NCBI GenBank assembly: GCA_027297485.1
Contig: JAPUHZ010000350.1
Location: forward strand, 1 to 8,187
Source of the DNA: Deltaproteobacteria bacterium
GTDB lineage: Bacteria; Desulfobacterota_B; Binatia; UBA9968
Reading direction: 5' to 3'
DNA: 8,187 bases
Shown: positions 1-5,868 of the stretch, piece by piece
How positions within the stretch are numbered: the stretch's first letter is position 1
Layout of the letters: each line of letters opens with the position of its first letter
The notes under the pieces: model-generated
Databases searched by the model: none
The model's input: the letters and a program-made list of their open reading frames with translations, nothing else
What the model was told of the DNA's origin: nothing
Position numbers and translations under genes: made by a program

Positions 1-61
1 AATGATGGTAGAGCTCTTCATAGAGCTGATCCACGTAAGCTTTAGCTTCGGTTGAATTCAT
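1..61 (-). CDS. N-terminal start of an unidentified protein, cut by the left window edge
   Basis: An open frame on the minus strand begins at an ATG (complement of 59..61) and runs off the window after 20 codons. The visible peptide begins MNSTEAKAYVDQLYEE and is rich in charged residues with a helix-like pattern. There is no signal peptide or recognisable motif. The start would be divergent from the ferritin-like gene across a gap of about 90 bases, a normal arrangement for two promoters back to back. The ribosome binding site is poor, with no clear GGAGG upstream of the ATG. No family can be assigned from so short a piece, and the call could be a chance open frame. Confidence 0.4.
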   Translation of the reverse strand, partial: MNSTEAKAYVDQLYEELYHH

Positions 62-68
62 TGAGGGC

Positions 69-96
69 TTTACATTAGAAAAATTTCCAGTATTGT
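69..96 (+). promoter_or_regulatory. Candidate sigma-70-type promoter for the ferritin-like gene
   Basis: TTTACA at 69..74 (5 of 6 matches to TTGACA) is followed after 16 bases by TATTGT at 91..96 (4 of 6 matches to TATAAT). The region 62..125 is clearly A+T-rich compared with its surroundings, as expected for a promoter. Transcription would start near 103, giving a leader of about 50 bases. This is consensus matching by eye and other pairings in the same A+T-rich stretch are possible. Confidence 0.3.
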
Positions 97-141
97 TTAA
101 ACCTAAATATTTTCTATGTCAAACAGCCAATCCAAATTCCC

Positions 142-147
142 AGGAGG
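142..147 (+). promoter_or_regulatory. Ribosome binding site that selects ATG 154 over GTG 151
   Basis: AGGAGG lies 6 bases before ATG 154 but only 3 bases before the in-frame GTG at 151. The ATG is therefore the likely start. The 11-base string CAGGAGGACAG is repeated exactly at 3332..3342 in front of the ThDP enzyme gene, showing a common strong Shine-Dalgarno type in this genome. Confidence 0.7.
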
Positions 148-153
148 ACAGTG

Positions 154-810
154 ATGGAAGCTCTAAAGCTTGATGCCTTTCTAATGAAACTGGCTGAACA
201 GAGGGAAGCGATGTGGGCCAAGATGACCAGTGAGAGGAAGAGCTATGGGGCCGAGAAACCTCTTACCCAGGAACTGGTGATGCGCCGGCTTCAATTTGGC
301 GTGGTAATGGAACGACGGGCTGCAGAGGTCACTGCCAGATGGATACCCCACGTCCCGGATTTGGATATTCAGCACGCCCTCTCGGAATACGTCGCCGATG
401 AGCTCAAACATGCAGCCCTTCTGCGCGAGAGAATCCTGGAGCTTAAGGGGGATCCGGACGCCCTGTGGAAAACCCCGCTCAGGGATCTCAAAAAGCTTTG
501 GGAGTACCACGGCTCCCTAGACTCTTTCTGTGAGCTTGTGGCCAGCGTGCAGTACGGACATGAAGAGTTCTTTCCCCGCACGTCGCAATCGTTTATCCAA
601 CGCGTCGAGCCCATCGACCCGAAGACGGCATCTATTTACCGCGATACCCTTTTAGTTGATGAAGAGGCCCACGGATGGCTGGCGCCTGAAGCCCTTCGGC
701 GCTATGCCTTAGATGCCAAGACCCAAAAGCGATGCCTAGAGGCCTTACAGAAGGGGTGCGAACTGTTTGCCCGGGCGATCCAGAGCTTCAACCGAACCAC
801 CCTCCATTGA
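154..810 (+). CDS. Ferritin-like di-iron domain protein
   Basis: This is a soluble all-helical protein of 218 residues without signal peptide or membrane segment. Numbered from ATG 154, it has the spacing of a four-helix di-iron bundle: Glu53 in a first helix (VMERRAAE), an ExxH pair in the second (DELKH, Glu83/His86), His136-Glu137-Glu138 in the third (GHEEFF) and a second ExxH pair in the fourth (DEEAH, Glu170/His173). Such E...ExxH...E...ExxH patterns bind two irons in ferritin-like oxidases, hydroxylases and peroxidases. The exact subfamily and substrate are not recognisable. Possible roles are oxygen-dependent oxidation or peroxide handling; this is inference. It stands alone on the plus strand, convergent with the zinc-ribbon gene. 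TenA-like or other heme-oxygenase-fold proteins are an alternative, but the paired ExxH motifs favour ferritin-like. Confidence 0.7.
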   Translation: MEALKLDAFLMKLAEQREAMWAKMTSERKSYGAEKPLTQELVMRRLQFGVVMERRAAEVTARWIPHVPDLDIQHALSEYVADELKHAALLRERILELKGDPDALWKTPLRDLKKLWEYHGSLDSFCELVASVQYGHEEFFPRTSQSFIQRVEPIDPKTASIYRDTLLVDEEAHGWLAPEALRRYALDAKTQKRCLEALQKGCELFARAIQSFNRTTLH

Positions 811-878
811 GATTATTTACTTTTTAAGGGGATTCCATCTATATTTCCTCCCCTTTGCCTATCCACTGCCAGGAACGG

Positions 879-1061
879 TTAGCGTTTCGGCTCTATCTTC
901 TTACCGTAGGTTACCTCCCCCTTATCGACTCTGAGAGAAAATCCACACTGCAGGTTGGTGCAGACCCAAGCCTTGAATATCACAGAGGCCCCATCCTGCC
1001 CGTAGTCCGATAATGGGATCAGGATCCCCTCGTTACACTTCTGGCATTTCGGCAGCTCCAT
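879..1061 (-). CDS. Small zinc-ribbon protein, 60 residues
   Basis: This is a small protein with two cysteine pairs that fit a zinc ribbon: Cys6-x2-Cys9 (PKCQKC) and Cys34-x4-Cys39 (VCTNLQC), about 24 residues apart. The C-terminus is basic (KKIEPKR). Such domains bind one zinc ion and commonly contact nucleic acid or protein partners; the partner is unknown. The frame is open from an ATG at 1091, but AAAGGAGG at 1069..1076 sits 7 bases before the second ATG at 1061. That site lies inside the longer version, so MELPKC is the better start. It converges on the ferritin-like gene (68-base gap) and diverges from the rmuC region. A functional link to the ferritin-like protein is possible but not shown. 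Confidence 0.7.
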   Translation of the reverse strand: MELPKCQKCNEGILIPLSDYGQDGASVIFKAWVCTNLQCGFSLRVDKGEVTYGKKIEPKR

Positions 1062-1068
1062 CTCCACT

Positions 1069-1076
1069 CCTCCTTT
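1069..1076 (-). promoter_or_regulatory. Strong ribosome binding site that sets the zinc-ribbon start
   Basis: On the minus strand AAAGGAGG stands 7 bases before the ATG at 1061. No comparable site stands before the upstream in-frame ATG at 1091, so the shorter reading is preferred. Confidence 0.65.
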
Positions 1077-1117
1077 CAGCTCATCAAACAAAAAGCAACC
1101 CCATCCAACAAAACGGG

Positions 1118-1146
1118 ATTCTATAAAACATCGGGGGTGAAATCAA
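1118..1146 (-). promoter_or_regulatory. Candidate promoter of the zinc-ribbon gene
   Basis: Read on the minus strand, TTGATT (complement of 1141..1146, 4 of 6) is followed after exactly 17 bases by TAGAAT (complement of 1118..1123, 5 of 6). Transcription would begin near 1110, leaving a leader of about 50 bases before the ATG at 1061. On the opposite strand the same A+T-rich patch contains TATAAA (1122..1127), but I find no matching -35 box for the rmuC direction. Confidence 0.4.
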
Positions 1147-1173
1147 GCAAGGACTTACTCTTGGAGGCAAACC

Positions 1174-1581
1174 ATGGAGTGGTTTATCCCAAGAAAAATC
1201 TCTCGCCATTTTTTTCTTAACGCGGCTTGGTCTTCAGGCCTATTGTACCGACTCCTAGTAGAGAAACTCTGGAGATTTCTGGCAGGAGGGATTGCCGCCT
1301 GTTTTGGTTTCGTTCGGCGGCCCCTCTGGCTATGGAGGTGGGAAATGGCGACCTGGTTACCCGTGCTGCTTGCTATTGCGGCTCCAGCAGCGGTCTGTTC
1401 GTTTATTACTTATTTTTTCTGTCGTGCCCGTCGTGTTGCAGTCCAGGAACGCCTTTATGCAGCCCAGAGAGAACTCAGCGAGATAGGCCCGCGCCTTGAA
1501 AGGGTGTCGGTGTCAAGCTCCAAATGGCCTTGGATTCTAAAGCTCGTAGCGAACAAGACGCAAAACGGCTGCCTGAGCTAG
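1174..1581 (+). CDS. rmuC: N-terminal membrane-anchor piece of frame-split RmuC
   Basis: This 135-residue open frame carries the expected beginning of RmuC. A transmembrane helix (about residues 60..82, LPVLLAIAAPAAV onward to ITYFF) is followed by a basic stop-transfer CRARR and the start of a coiled coil ending near LERV. The coiled coil then continues in another frame, in the reading that begins at 1524. Residues after about 112 (SVSSSKWPW...) are out-of-frame noise. Two starts are credible: ATG 1174 with GGAGG at 1163..1167, or the internal ATG 1345 with GGAGGTGG at 1334..1341. RmuC proteins usually begin directly with the membrane helix, so 1345 is the better native start; the first 57 residues would then be untranslated or a separate small hydrophobic peptide. 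A genuine small membrane protein is the alternative reading. Confidence 0.5.
   Translation: MEWFIPRKISRHFFLNAAWSSGLLYRLLVEKLWRFLAGGIAACFGFVRRPLWLWRWEMATWLPVLLAIAAPAAVCSFITYFFCRARRVAVQERLYAAQRELSEIGPRLERVSVSSSKWPWILKLVANKTQNGCLS
1334..1341 (+). promoter_or_regulatory. Ribosome binding site for the likely native rmuC start at 1345
   Basis: GGAGGTGG precedes ATG 1345 with 6 bases between GGAGG and the start codon. The protein begun there (MATWLPVLLAIAAP...) opens with a membrane helix, as RmuC proteins do. This supports 1345 over 1174. Confidence 0.5.
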
Positions 1582-2786
1582 AACGCCAGGTCGCTGACCT
1601 AAGGGATGAAAACCTGGAACTTAAAGAGCAAATTGCGCGACTGAAAAAAGAAAGGGAAATCACCAAAGAGATGCTCCAGTGGTTAGAACGGGCAGAGGGG
1701 CACTTACGTGAAACTTTTCAGGCATTAGCCTCTCAGGTGATCGAGAGTAACACTAATGATTTTCTAAAGCTTGCCCGTACCCAGCTGGACAGTATCTTCA
1801 ATCAGGCCCGAGGTGATTGGAAGCTCCAAAAGACAGAATTTCAAACGGTTGTCCAGCCCCTGGAGAGGGCCTTGGAAACGCTGGACAGCCAGGTTCGGGA
1901 TCTGGATCAAAAACGCGAGGGGGCCTACCAAAAATTGCAAGAGCAGTTGTGGCAGCTTGGACAGACCCACGAACAACTTCAACTGAGCACTACCAACCTT
2001 GTCCAGGCCTTGAAGGCACCTAGCGTCCGTGGCGCATGGGGGAACGTACAGCTTCGTCGCGTTGTGGAGATGGCAGGAATGATAGAGCACGTAGACTTTA
2101 ACGGGCAAACGGTTGATCCGGAACAGCCGGACATGATTGTGTACCTGCCGAACAAAGTTATCCTTCCTGTAGACGCAAAAACGTCTATGCAGGCCTATCT
2201 GGAGGGGATGGAGGCCTCCGATGACCAGCTACGAAAGGTGAAGCTTGATGAGCACCCTAGGGCGATGCGGCAGCGGATCCAGGAGTTGGGAGAGCCACGT
2301 TACCGGAAGCAGTTCGAGCGCACGGCAGACGTGGTGGTTATGTTTGTCCCCAATGATGCATGCCTTGGCGTTGCCTTTGAACGCGACCCTGGGTTGCTGG
2401 AGTATGCCACACAACAGGGGGTTCTACTTGCCACCCCGGTCACATTATTGGCACTCCTTAAGGCCGTTGCCTACGGGTGGCAGCAGCACCAAGCCGCAGA
2501 AAACGCACGCCAAATTGCACTCCAAGGCAAGCAATTGTATAAATGCCTGAGTAACTTCCTTGAGAGCCTAGGCGACTTAGGCAAGGGTCTTAACCAAGCG
2601 GTGTTGGACTATAATAAGACCGTCGGTTCACTGGAGAGTCGTGTGCTCCCTGCTGCAAGGCGGTTAAGGGAAATGGGGGTAGCAAGCGAGGGCTTGCCGG
2701 CGGCGGCCTCTATCGCACATCAAGCTATACCACCTCCCAGTCCTGACTTAGATGGGGAGGCGGGGGACGGATTTAGCTCCTCATGA
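1524..2786 (+). CDS. rmuC: RmuC family protein (DNA recombination protein), main part
   Basis: The first 160 residues are coiled coil (heptad-rich ELERQVADLRDENLELKEQI and onward). The conserved RmuC domain follows from about 165 to 385. It contains the signature SVRGAWGNVQLRRVVE (167..182), PDMIVYLPN (202..210), PVDAK (215..219), FVPNDACL (274..281) and LLATPVTLLALLKAVAYGW (301..319). Asp203 and Asp217-x-Lys219 fit the PD-(D/E)xK-type nuclease core proposed for this family. In E. coli RmuC limits inversions at short inverted repeats. The C-terminal 35 residues are Pro/Gly-rich and probably disordered. ATG 1524 has no ribosome binding site and lies inside the coiled coil, so it is unlikely to be the true start. 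Joined to the upstream frame from 1345, the protein would be about 480 residues, close to E. coli RmuC. The frame break lies between 1500 and 1578 and is equivalent to one missing base. The gene is therefore a fresh pseudogene, a sequence error, or frameshifted in expression. Confidence 0.85.
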   Translation: MALDSKARSEQDAKRLPELERQVADLRDENLELKEQIARLKKEREITKEMLQWLERAEGHLRETFQALASQVIESNTNDFLKLARTQLDSIFNQARGDWKLQKTEFQTVVQPLERALETLDSQVRDLDQKREGAYQKLQEQLWQLGQTHEQLQLSTTNLVQALKAPSVRGAWGNVQLRRVVEMAGMIEHVDFNGQTVDPEQPDMIVYLPNKVILPVDAKTSMQAYLEGMEASDDQLRKVKLDEHPRAMRQRIQELGEPRYRKQFERTADVVVMFVPNDACLGVAFERDPGLLEYATQQGVLLATPVTLLALLKAVAYGWQQHQAAENARQIALQGKQLYKCLSNFLESLGDLGKGLNQAVLDYNKTVGSLESRVLPAARRLREMGVASEGLPAAASIAHQAIPPPSPDLDGEAGDGFSSS

Positions 2787-2867
2787 TGAAGCGGAAGGCA
2801 AAAATTAGAACGCTTATGGCTGCCGGGAAAATCTACGTTTTTGTGTCCGCTTGCACTTTACCCTGAA

Positions 2868-3051
2868 CTAATACAAACGCAGTAAGTAAGTTTACATTTC
2901 CTCGGTGGAAGGAGGCTTCAGGCCGAGGGAAATGGGGGTGATTATTCCTACCGTTTGGGCCTGCACCAAGCCTCACGTTCGGTTCCCTCGTCCTTCAGTC
3001 TCCTTCCCCTTGGAATAGCCTCAATGTAACAAATAAATACGTTTGTATTAG
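2868..3051. repeat. 184-bp imperfect foldback element, MITE-like
   Basis: The two ends are exact 12-base inverted repeats: CTAATACAAACG at 2868..2879 and CGTTTGTATTAG at 3040..3051. Inside them TTACATT (2892..2898) pairs with AATGTAA (3023..3029). Further in, 2907..2931 pairs with 2983..3007 at 21 of 25 positions. The left arm also forms its own hairpin (TTCCTCGG 2898..2905 with CCGAGGGAA 2923..2931). The loop of about 50 bases contains no gene. A small element built of two long, imperfectly complementary arms is typical of a miniature inverted-repeat transposable element. A TA next to each end (2869..2870 and 3049..3050) would fit the TA target duplication of IS630/Tc1-type transposases, but TA is also part of the palindrome, so this is weak. 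A structured non-coding RNA or rmuC-trailing transcription terminator is an alternative. Confidence 0.5.
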
Positions 3052-3211
3052 AGAAAGTGTCCGTCTCCGCCTGGAAGCTAACCTTGCGATGGTAATGGCA
3101 CATTATCGGATAGTCTCCGGCCTAACCAAGGGCGGTTGATTCTCCAGCTTAGCGACTTATCAATCCATCCCAGCCAGAGCACTGGAGAACAAATCATGTC
3201 ACTCCTATCGT

Positions 3212-3240
3212 TTGACGGACCGGGGGCTCGGCACTATGGG
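3212..3240 (+). promoter_or_regulatory. Candidate promoter for the ThDP-SDR-TAXI operon
   Basis: TTGACG at 3212..3217 (5 of 6) and TATGGG at 3235..3240 (3 of 6) are 17 bases apart. Starting near 3247, the transcript would have a leader of about 98 bases that includes the hairpins at 3258..3275 and 3303..3322. A second pairing, TTGCAA 3287..3292 with TAATAT 3311..3316 (18 bases apart), overlaps the palindrome and would leave a leader of only about 20 bases. I cannot choose between them by eye. Confidence 0.25.
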
Positions 3241-3257
3241 GCCTTTCCGGTAGGCGC

Positions 3258-3275
3258 CCTCGCCACCCGGCGAGG
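3258..3275 (+). repeat. G+C-rich perfect hairpin in the ThDP operon leader
   Basis: CCTCGCC (3258..3264) and GGCGAGG (3269..3275) form a perfect 7-bp stem with a 4-base loop ACCC. It is not followed by a T-run, so it is not a standard intrinsic terminator. A perfect 10-base palindrome, GCTTGCAAGC (3285..3294), follows closely. Confidence 0.5.
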
Positions 3276-3302
3276 CCACATCTCGCTTGCAAGCAGGAGT
3301 GA

Positions 3303-3322
3303 AAGCTGATTAATATCAGCTT
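3303..3322. promoter_or_regulatory. Operator-like palindrome just upstream of the ThDP gene
   Basis: AAGCTGAT (3303..3310) and ATCAGCTT (3315..3322) are exact inverted repeats of 8 bases around an A+T centre TAAT. The site ends 10 bases before the AGGAGG ribosome binding site. Its size, symmetry and A+T centre resemble the binding site of a dimeric repressor, and it overlaps one candidate -10 element. As RNA it would form a stem close to the ribosome binding site instead. No regulator gene is in the window, so the bound factor is unknown. Confidence 0.45.
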
Positions 3323-3344
3323 CGCCAATTTCAGGAGGACAGAA

Positions 3345-5084
3345 ATGACTTACGAAAAATATGGATCAGATGTTATTGTGGATATGATGCAAGCTTACAA
3401 GATTCCTTATGTGAGCTTGAATCCCGGCGCGACCTACCGTGGACTTCATGACTCACTGGTCAATTACGGAAAAGATGAGATGCCGATTATCACCTGCACT
3501 CACGAGGAAACTGCCGTCCAGATCGCTCACGGTTATGCCAAGGCATCCGGCAAGCCGATGGTGGCTATCGTTCACGACGTGGTGGGATTACTGCACTCTT
3601 GCATGGCGATTTTCTATGCCTACCTGGACCGTGTCCCCGTCATGATCATGGGTGCTACGGGACCGATGGACACCACCCGCAGACGTCCGCAAATTGACTG
3701 GATTCACACTGCTAACGTTCAGGGGAACGCCATTAGGGATTACGTCAAATGGGACGATCAACCCTATAATGCCGGCAGTATCCCGGAATCGTTCGCCCGC
3801 GCCTACCGGGTAATGATGGCCGAGCCAAAAGGGCCGGTCTACCTATGCTGGGATGCGGGTATACAGGAAGACAAGCTCAACGGGGAAATTCCCATCCCTA
3901 ATGTGGCCCGCCTGATGCCCCCTGCTCCGATCCAGGGCGACCTCAAGGCGCTGGGAAAAGCCGCTGAGTTGCTCGTCGCAGCGGAAAACCCCTTAATCCT
4001 AACCGACTATACGGGGAGAAATCCGGAATCTTTCGATAGCCTGGTAAAGTTGGCGGAGCTACTCTCCATACCAGTCATGGACTTCAATCGGAGACTCAAC
4101 TTTCCGACCAACCACCCCCTCAATCTGATCGGATCGGACATGATAGCAAAAGCCGATGTTATCCTCTCTCTCGATGTGAGAGATCTCTACGGTCCGCTGG
4201 TCAAGCTGGACAAGATCACCCGCAAAACCGTCTACCGAACACAGAAGGGCTGCAAGATTATCGATATCGGCTTTGCCGACCTCCATATCAGCAAATGGTC
4301 CCAGGACTATATGCAGCTCCAGGAGGTCGATCTCAATATCGTGGCGGACACGCTAGTGGCGATTCCTCAGCTCATCCTGCTGTGTGAGGAGATTCTGGGC
4401 AAGAACGGGAAGAAGAGAGAAGAGATCCGCAAGCGCTTCGATGAACATAAACGCACCCACCAAGCGGTGCGGGCCGGCTGGGAGGAAGAGGTCAAGAAAA
4501 ATTGGGCGGGCGAGCCGATGTCACTGCCACGCCTTGCCCATGAGGTGTGGCAAGTGATCAAGAATGAGGATTGGGTCCTCACGGCCAATACACTTGACGG
4601 GTGGGCGCTCAAGCTGTGGGATTTTGATAAGGCCTACCGCCATCCTGGGAAATCGCTCGGGACTGCCACTCAGATCGGAATTTCCACAGGGGTGGCCCTA
4701 GCCCATAGAGGAACGGGCAGGCTGATGGTGGACATTCAGCCTGACGGGGACCTTATGTTCGACCCTGGCGCACTCTGGATCGGCGCCCACGACAAGATCC
4801 CCATGTTGGTCGTTATGTATAACAACCGGGCCTATTATAATGATTGGGAGCACCAGATCCGCATGGCAACTCAGAGAGGGACCGACGAAAAACTCGCCTA
4901 TCTTGGCATGGAGATCGATAACCCACCACCCGACTTCGCTACCATAGCTAAAGGCATGGGGTGCTACGGTGAAGGTCCTATTCTGGATGGAGATCAGGTC
5001 GGCCCAGCATTGAAGCGGGCCATTGAGTTCATCAAAAAGGAAGGCAAGCCGGCGCTGGTCGATACGGTCACACAGTTCAGGTAG
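3345..5084 (+). CDS. Thiamine-diphosphate-dependent enzyme, acetolactate synthase-like
   Basis: This 579-residue protein has the three-domain layout of the acetolactate synthase / benzoylformate decarboxylase superfamily: N-terminal pyrimidine-binding domain (about 5..175), central domain (200..340) and C-terminal diphosphate-binding domain (395..575). The cofactor-activating glutamate is Glu54 in THEETAVQIAHGYAK. The metal and diphosphate motif is PDGD (466..469) running to NN at 493..494; Asp467 and Asn494 would hold Mg2+. The usual GDG is PDG here, which I recall in a subgroup of uncharacterised ThDP-requiring proteins. Members form or break C-C bonds next to a keto group. The substrate is not evident, and the unusual motif plus SDR and TAXI neighbours argue against a plain branched-chain amino acid role. 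No IlvN-type regulatory subunit follows. The start is supported by AGGAGG at 3333..3338. It heads a three-gene plus-strand unit and is probably cytoplasmic. Confidence 0.85.
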   Translation: MTYEKYGSDVIVDMMQAYKIPYVSLNPGATYRGLHDSLVNYGKDEMPIITCTHEETAVQIAHGYAKASGKPMVAIVHDVVGLLHSCMAIFYAYLDRVPVMIMGATGPMDTTRRRPQIDWIHTANVQGNAIRDYVKWDDQPYNAGSIPESFARAYRVMMAEPKGPVYLCWDAGIQEDKLNGEIPIPNVARLMPPAPIQGDLKALGKAAELLVAAENPLILTDYTGRNPESFDSLVKLAELLSIPVMDFNRRLNFPTNHPLNLIGSDMIAKADVILSLDVRDLYGPLVKLDKITRKTVYRTQKGCKIIDIGFADLHISKWSQDYMQLQEVDLNIVADTLVAIPQLILLCEEILGKNGKKREEIRKRFDEHKRTHQAVRAGWEEEVKKNWAGEPMSLPRLAHEVWQVIKNEDWVLTANTLDGWALKLWDFDKAYRHPGKSLGTATQIGISTGVALAHRGTGRLMVDIQPDGDLMFDPGALWIGAHDKIPMLVVMYNNRAYYNDWEHQIRMATQRGTDEKLAYLGMEIDNPPPDFATIAKGMGCYGEGPILDGDQVGPALKRAIEFIKKEGKPALVDTVTQFR

Positions 5085-5092
5085 GAGTCTTG

Positions 5093-5839
5093 ATGCGACT
5101 TAAAGATCAAGTCGCCATTGTGACCGGCGCAGCTCAGGGGATCGGAGCGGCCTACGCCCGGGGCCTGGCAAAAGAGGGGGCTGCAGTTACAATTGTGGAT
5201 GTCTTAGATCCTCACCCTATTGCCAAACAGATTGTAGACCGCGGGGGGAAGGCCCTACCCTTAGTGGTCGATGTCTCAGACGAACAGCAAATTAAAGAAA
5301 TGACACAGAAGGTGGTCAGTACTTTTGGCACCATTGATATCTTGGTTAACAATGCCGCTGTCTACGGCATGATCGTTCGGAAACCCTTTGAAGAGATCAC
5401 CGTCGAAGAGTGGGATAAGGTTATGGCCGTTAATGTCCGCGGCATTTTCCTCTGCGTGAAGGCCGTAGCCCCGCACATGAAAGCCCAGAAGCGAGGCAAG
5501 ATCATCAACGTAACCTCCAGTACCTTCTTTAAAGGCAACGCCAATTTTCTGCACTACGTGAGTTCCAAAGGAGCAGTTGTTGCCATGACCCGGTCGCTCG
5601 CCCGCGAGCTAGGAGACTACAATATCAATGTCAATGCTATCGCTCCGGGGCAAACCATGAGTGAAGCGAACCTTAAGCGCGGTGAGGGAACCGATGCGCG
5701 ATCCCTTCAAACGCGCCTGCTGAAACGGCGTCTTTTCCCCGAAGACCTCGTCGGGACTGTAATCTATTTAAGTTCCCCGGATAGTGACATGATGACAGGC
5801 CAAGTCCTCCTAGTCGATGGAGGAACCGCCTTCCATTAA
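5093..5839 (+). CDS. Short-chain dehydrogenase/reductase (classical SDR)
   Basis: This 248-residue cytoplasmic oxidoreductase has all classical SDR marks. They are the TGAAQGIG cofactor loop (11..18), Asp36 at the end of the second strand (favours NAD(H) over NADP(H)), Asp60 (VVDVSD), the NNAA motif (86..89), Asn114, Ser142/Ser143 (NVTSS), and the catalytic Tyr155-x3-Lys159 (YVSSK). The C-terminal LVDGGTAFH is also typical. It would interconvert an alcohol and a ketone on a small substrate. ATG 5093 is preferred over TTG 5090 because AGGAG at 5083..5087 lies 5 bases before it. That site overlaps the stop codon of the ThDP enzyme gene, only 8 bases upstream, which indicates co-transcription and probable translational coupling. 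The pair could make and then reduce an acyloin-type product, or work in the reverse, catabolic direction; this is inference. Confidence 0.9.
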   Translation: MRLKDQVAIVTGAAQGIGAAYARGLAKEGAAVTIVDVLDPHPIAKQIVDRGGKALPLVVDVSDEQQIKEMTQKVVSTFGTIDILVNNAAVYGMIVRKPFEEITVEEWDKVMAVNVRGIFLCVKAVAPHMKAQKRGKIINVTSSTFFKGNANFLHYVSSKGAVVAMTRSLARELGDYNINVNAIAPGQTMSEANLKRGEGTDARSLQTRLLKRRLFPEDLVGTVIYLSSPDSDMMTGQVLLVDGGTAFH

Positions 5840-5868
5840 AATTTCAGAATAGGACAAAACCCATCACT

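Larger units (their letters stand above)
2787..3344. other. Gene-free 558-base interval between rmuC and the ThDP operon
   Basis: No protein-coding gene is convincing here. The left part (2787..2867) holds only a 27-codon reading overlapping the rmuC stop. The middle (2868..3051) is an imperfect foldback element. The right part (3052..3344) holds an 8-bp inverted repeat TTCTCCAG/CTGGAGAA (3140..3147 and 3182..3189), a G+C hairpin (3258..3275), a palindrome GCTTGCAAGC (3285..3294) and an operator-like repeat (3303..3322) just before the ThDP gene. I see no T-tract terminator for rmuC. Confidence 0.6.

Noticed and set aside
826..855. Inverted repeat AAGGGGA / TCCCCTT between the convergent ferritin-like and zinc-ribbon genes
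   Set aside because: The loop is 16 bases and no T-run follows the stem on either strand, so it does not qualify as an intrinsic terminator.
1500..1578. Programmed -1 ribosomal frameshift site inside rmuC
   Set aside because: No X-XXY-YYZ heptamer is present in the zero frame. GAA AGG GTG and CAA AAC would re-pair poorly.
2783..2866. 27-codon reading overlapping the rmuC stop (ATGATGA overlap)
   Set aside because: It is very short, has no ribosome binding site at proper distance, and has no recognisable motif. A stop-start overlap of this kind arises easily by chance.
2843..3063. GTGTCCG direct repeat flanking the foldback element (2843..2849 and 3057..3063)
   Set aside because: The copies lie at unequal distances from the element ends and are only 7 bases long, so they are not convincing target-site duplications.
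3052..3344. TPP riboswitch in front of the ThDP gene
   Set aside because: The conserved CTGAGA and downstream THI-box elements are absent. ThDP-using enzymes are also not usual targets.
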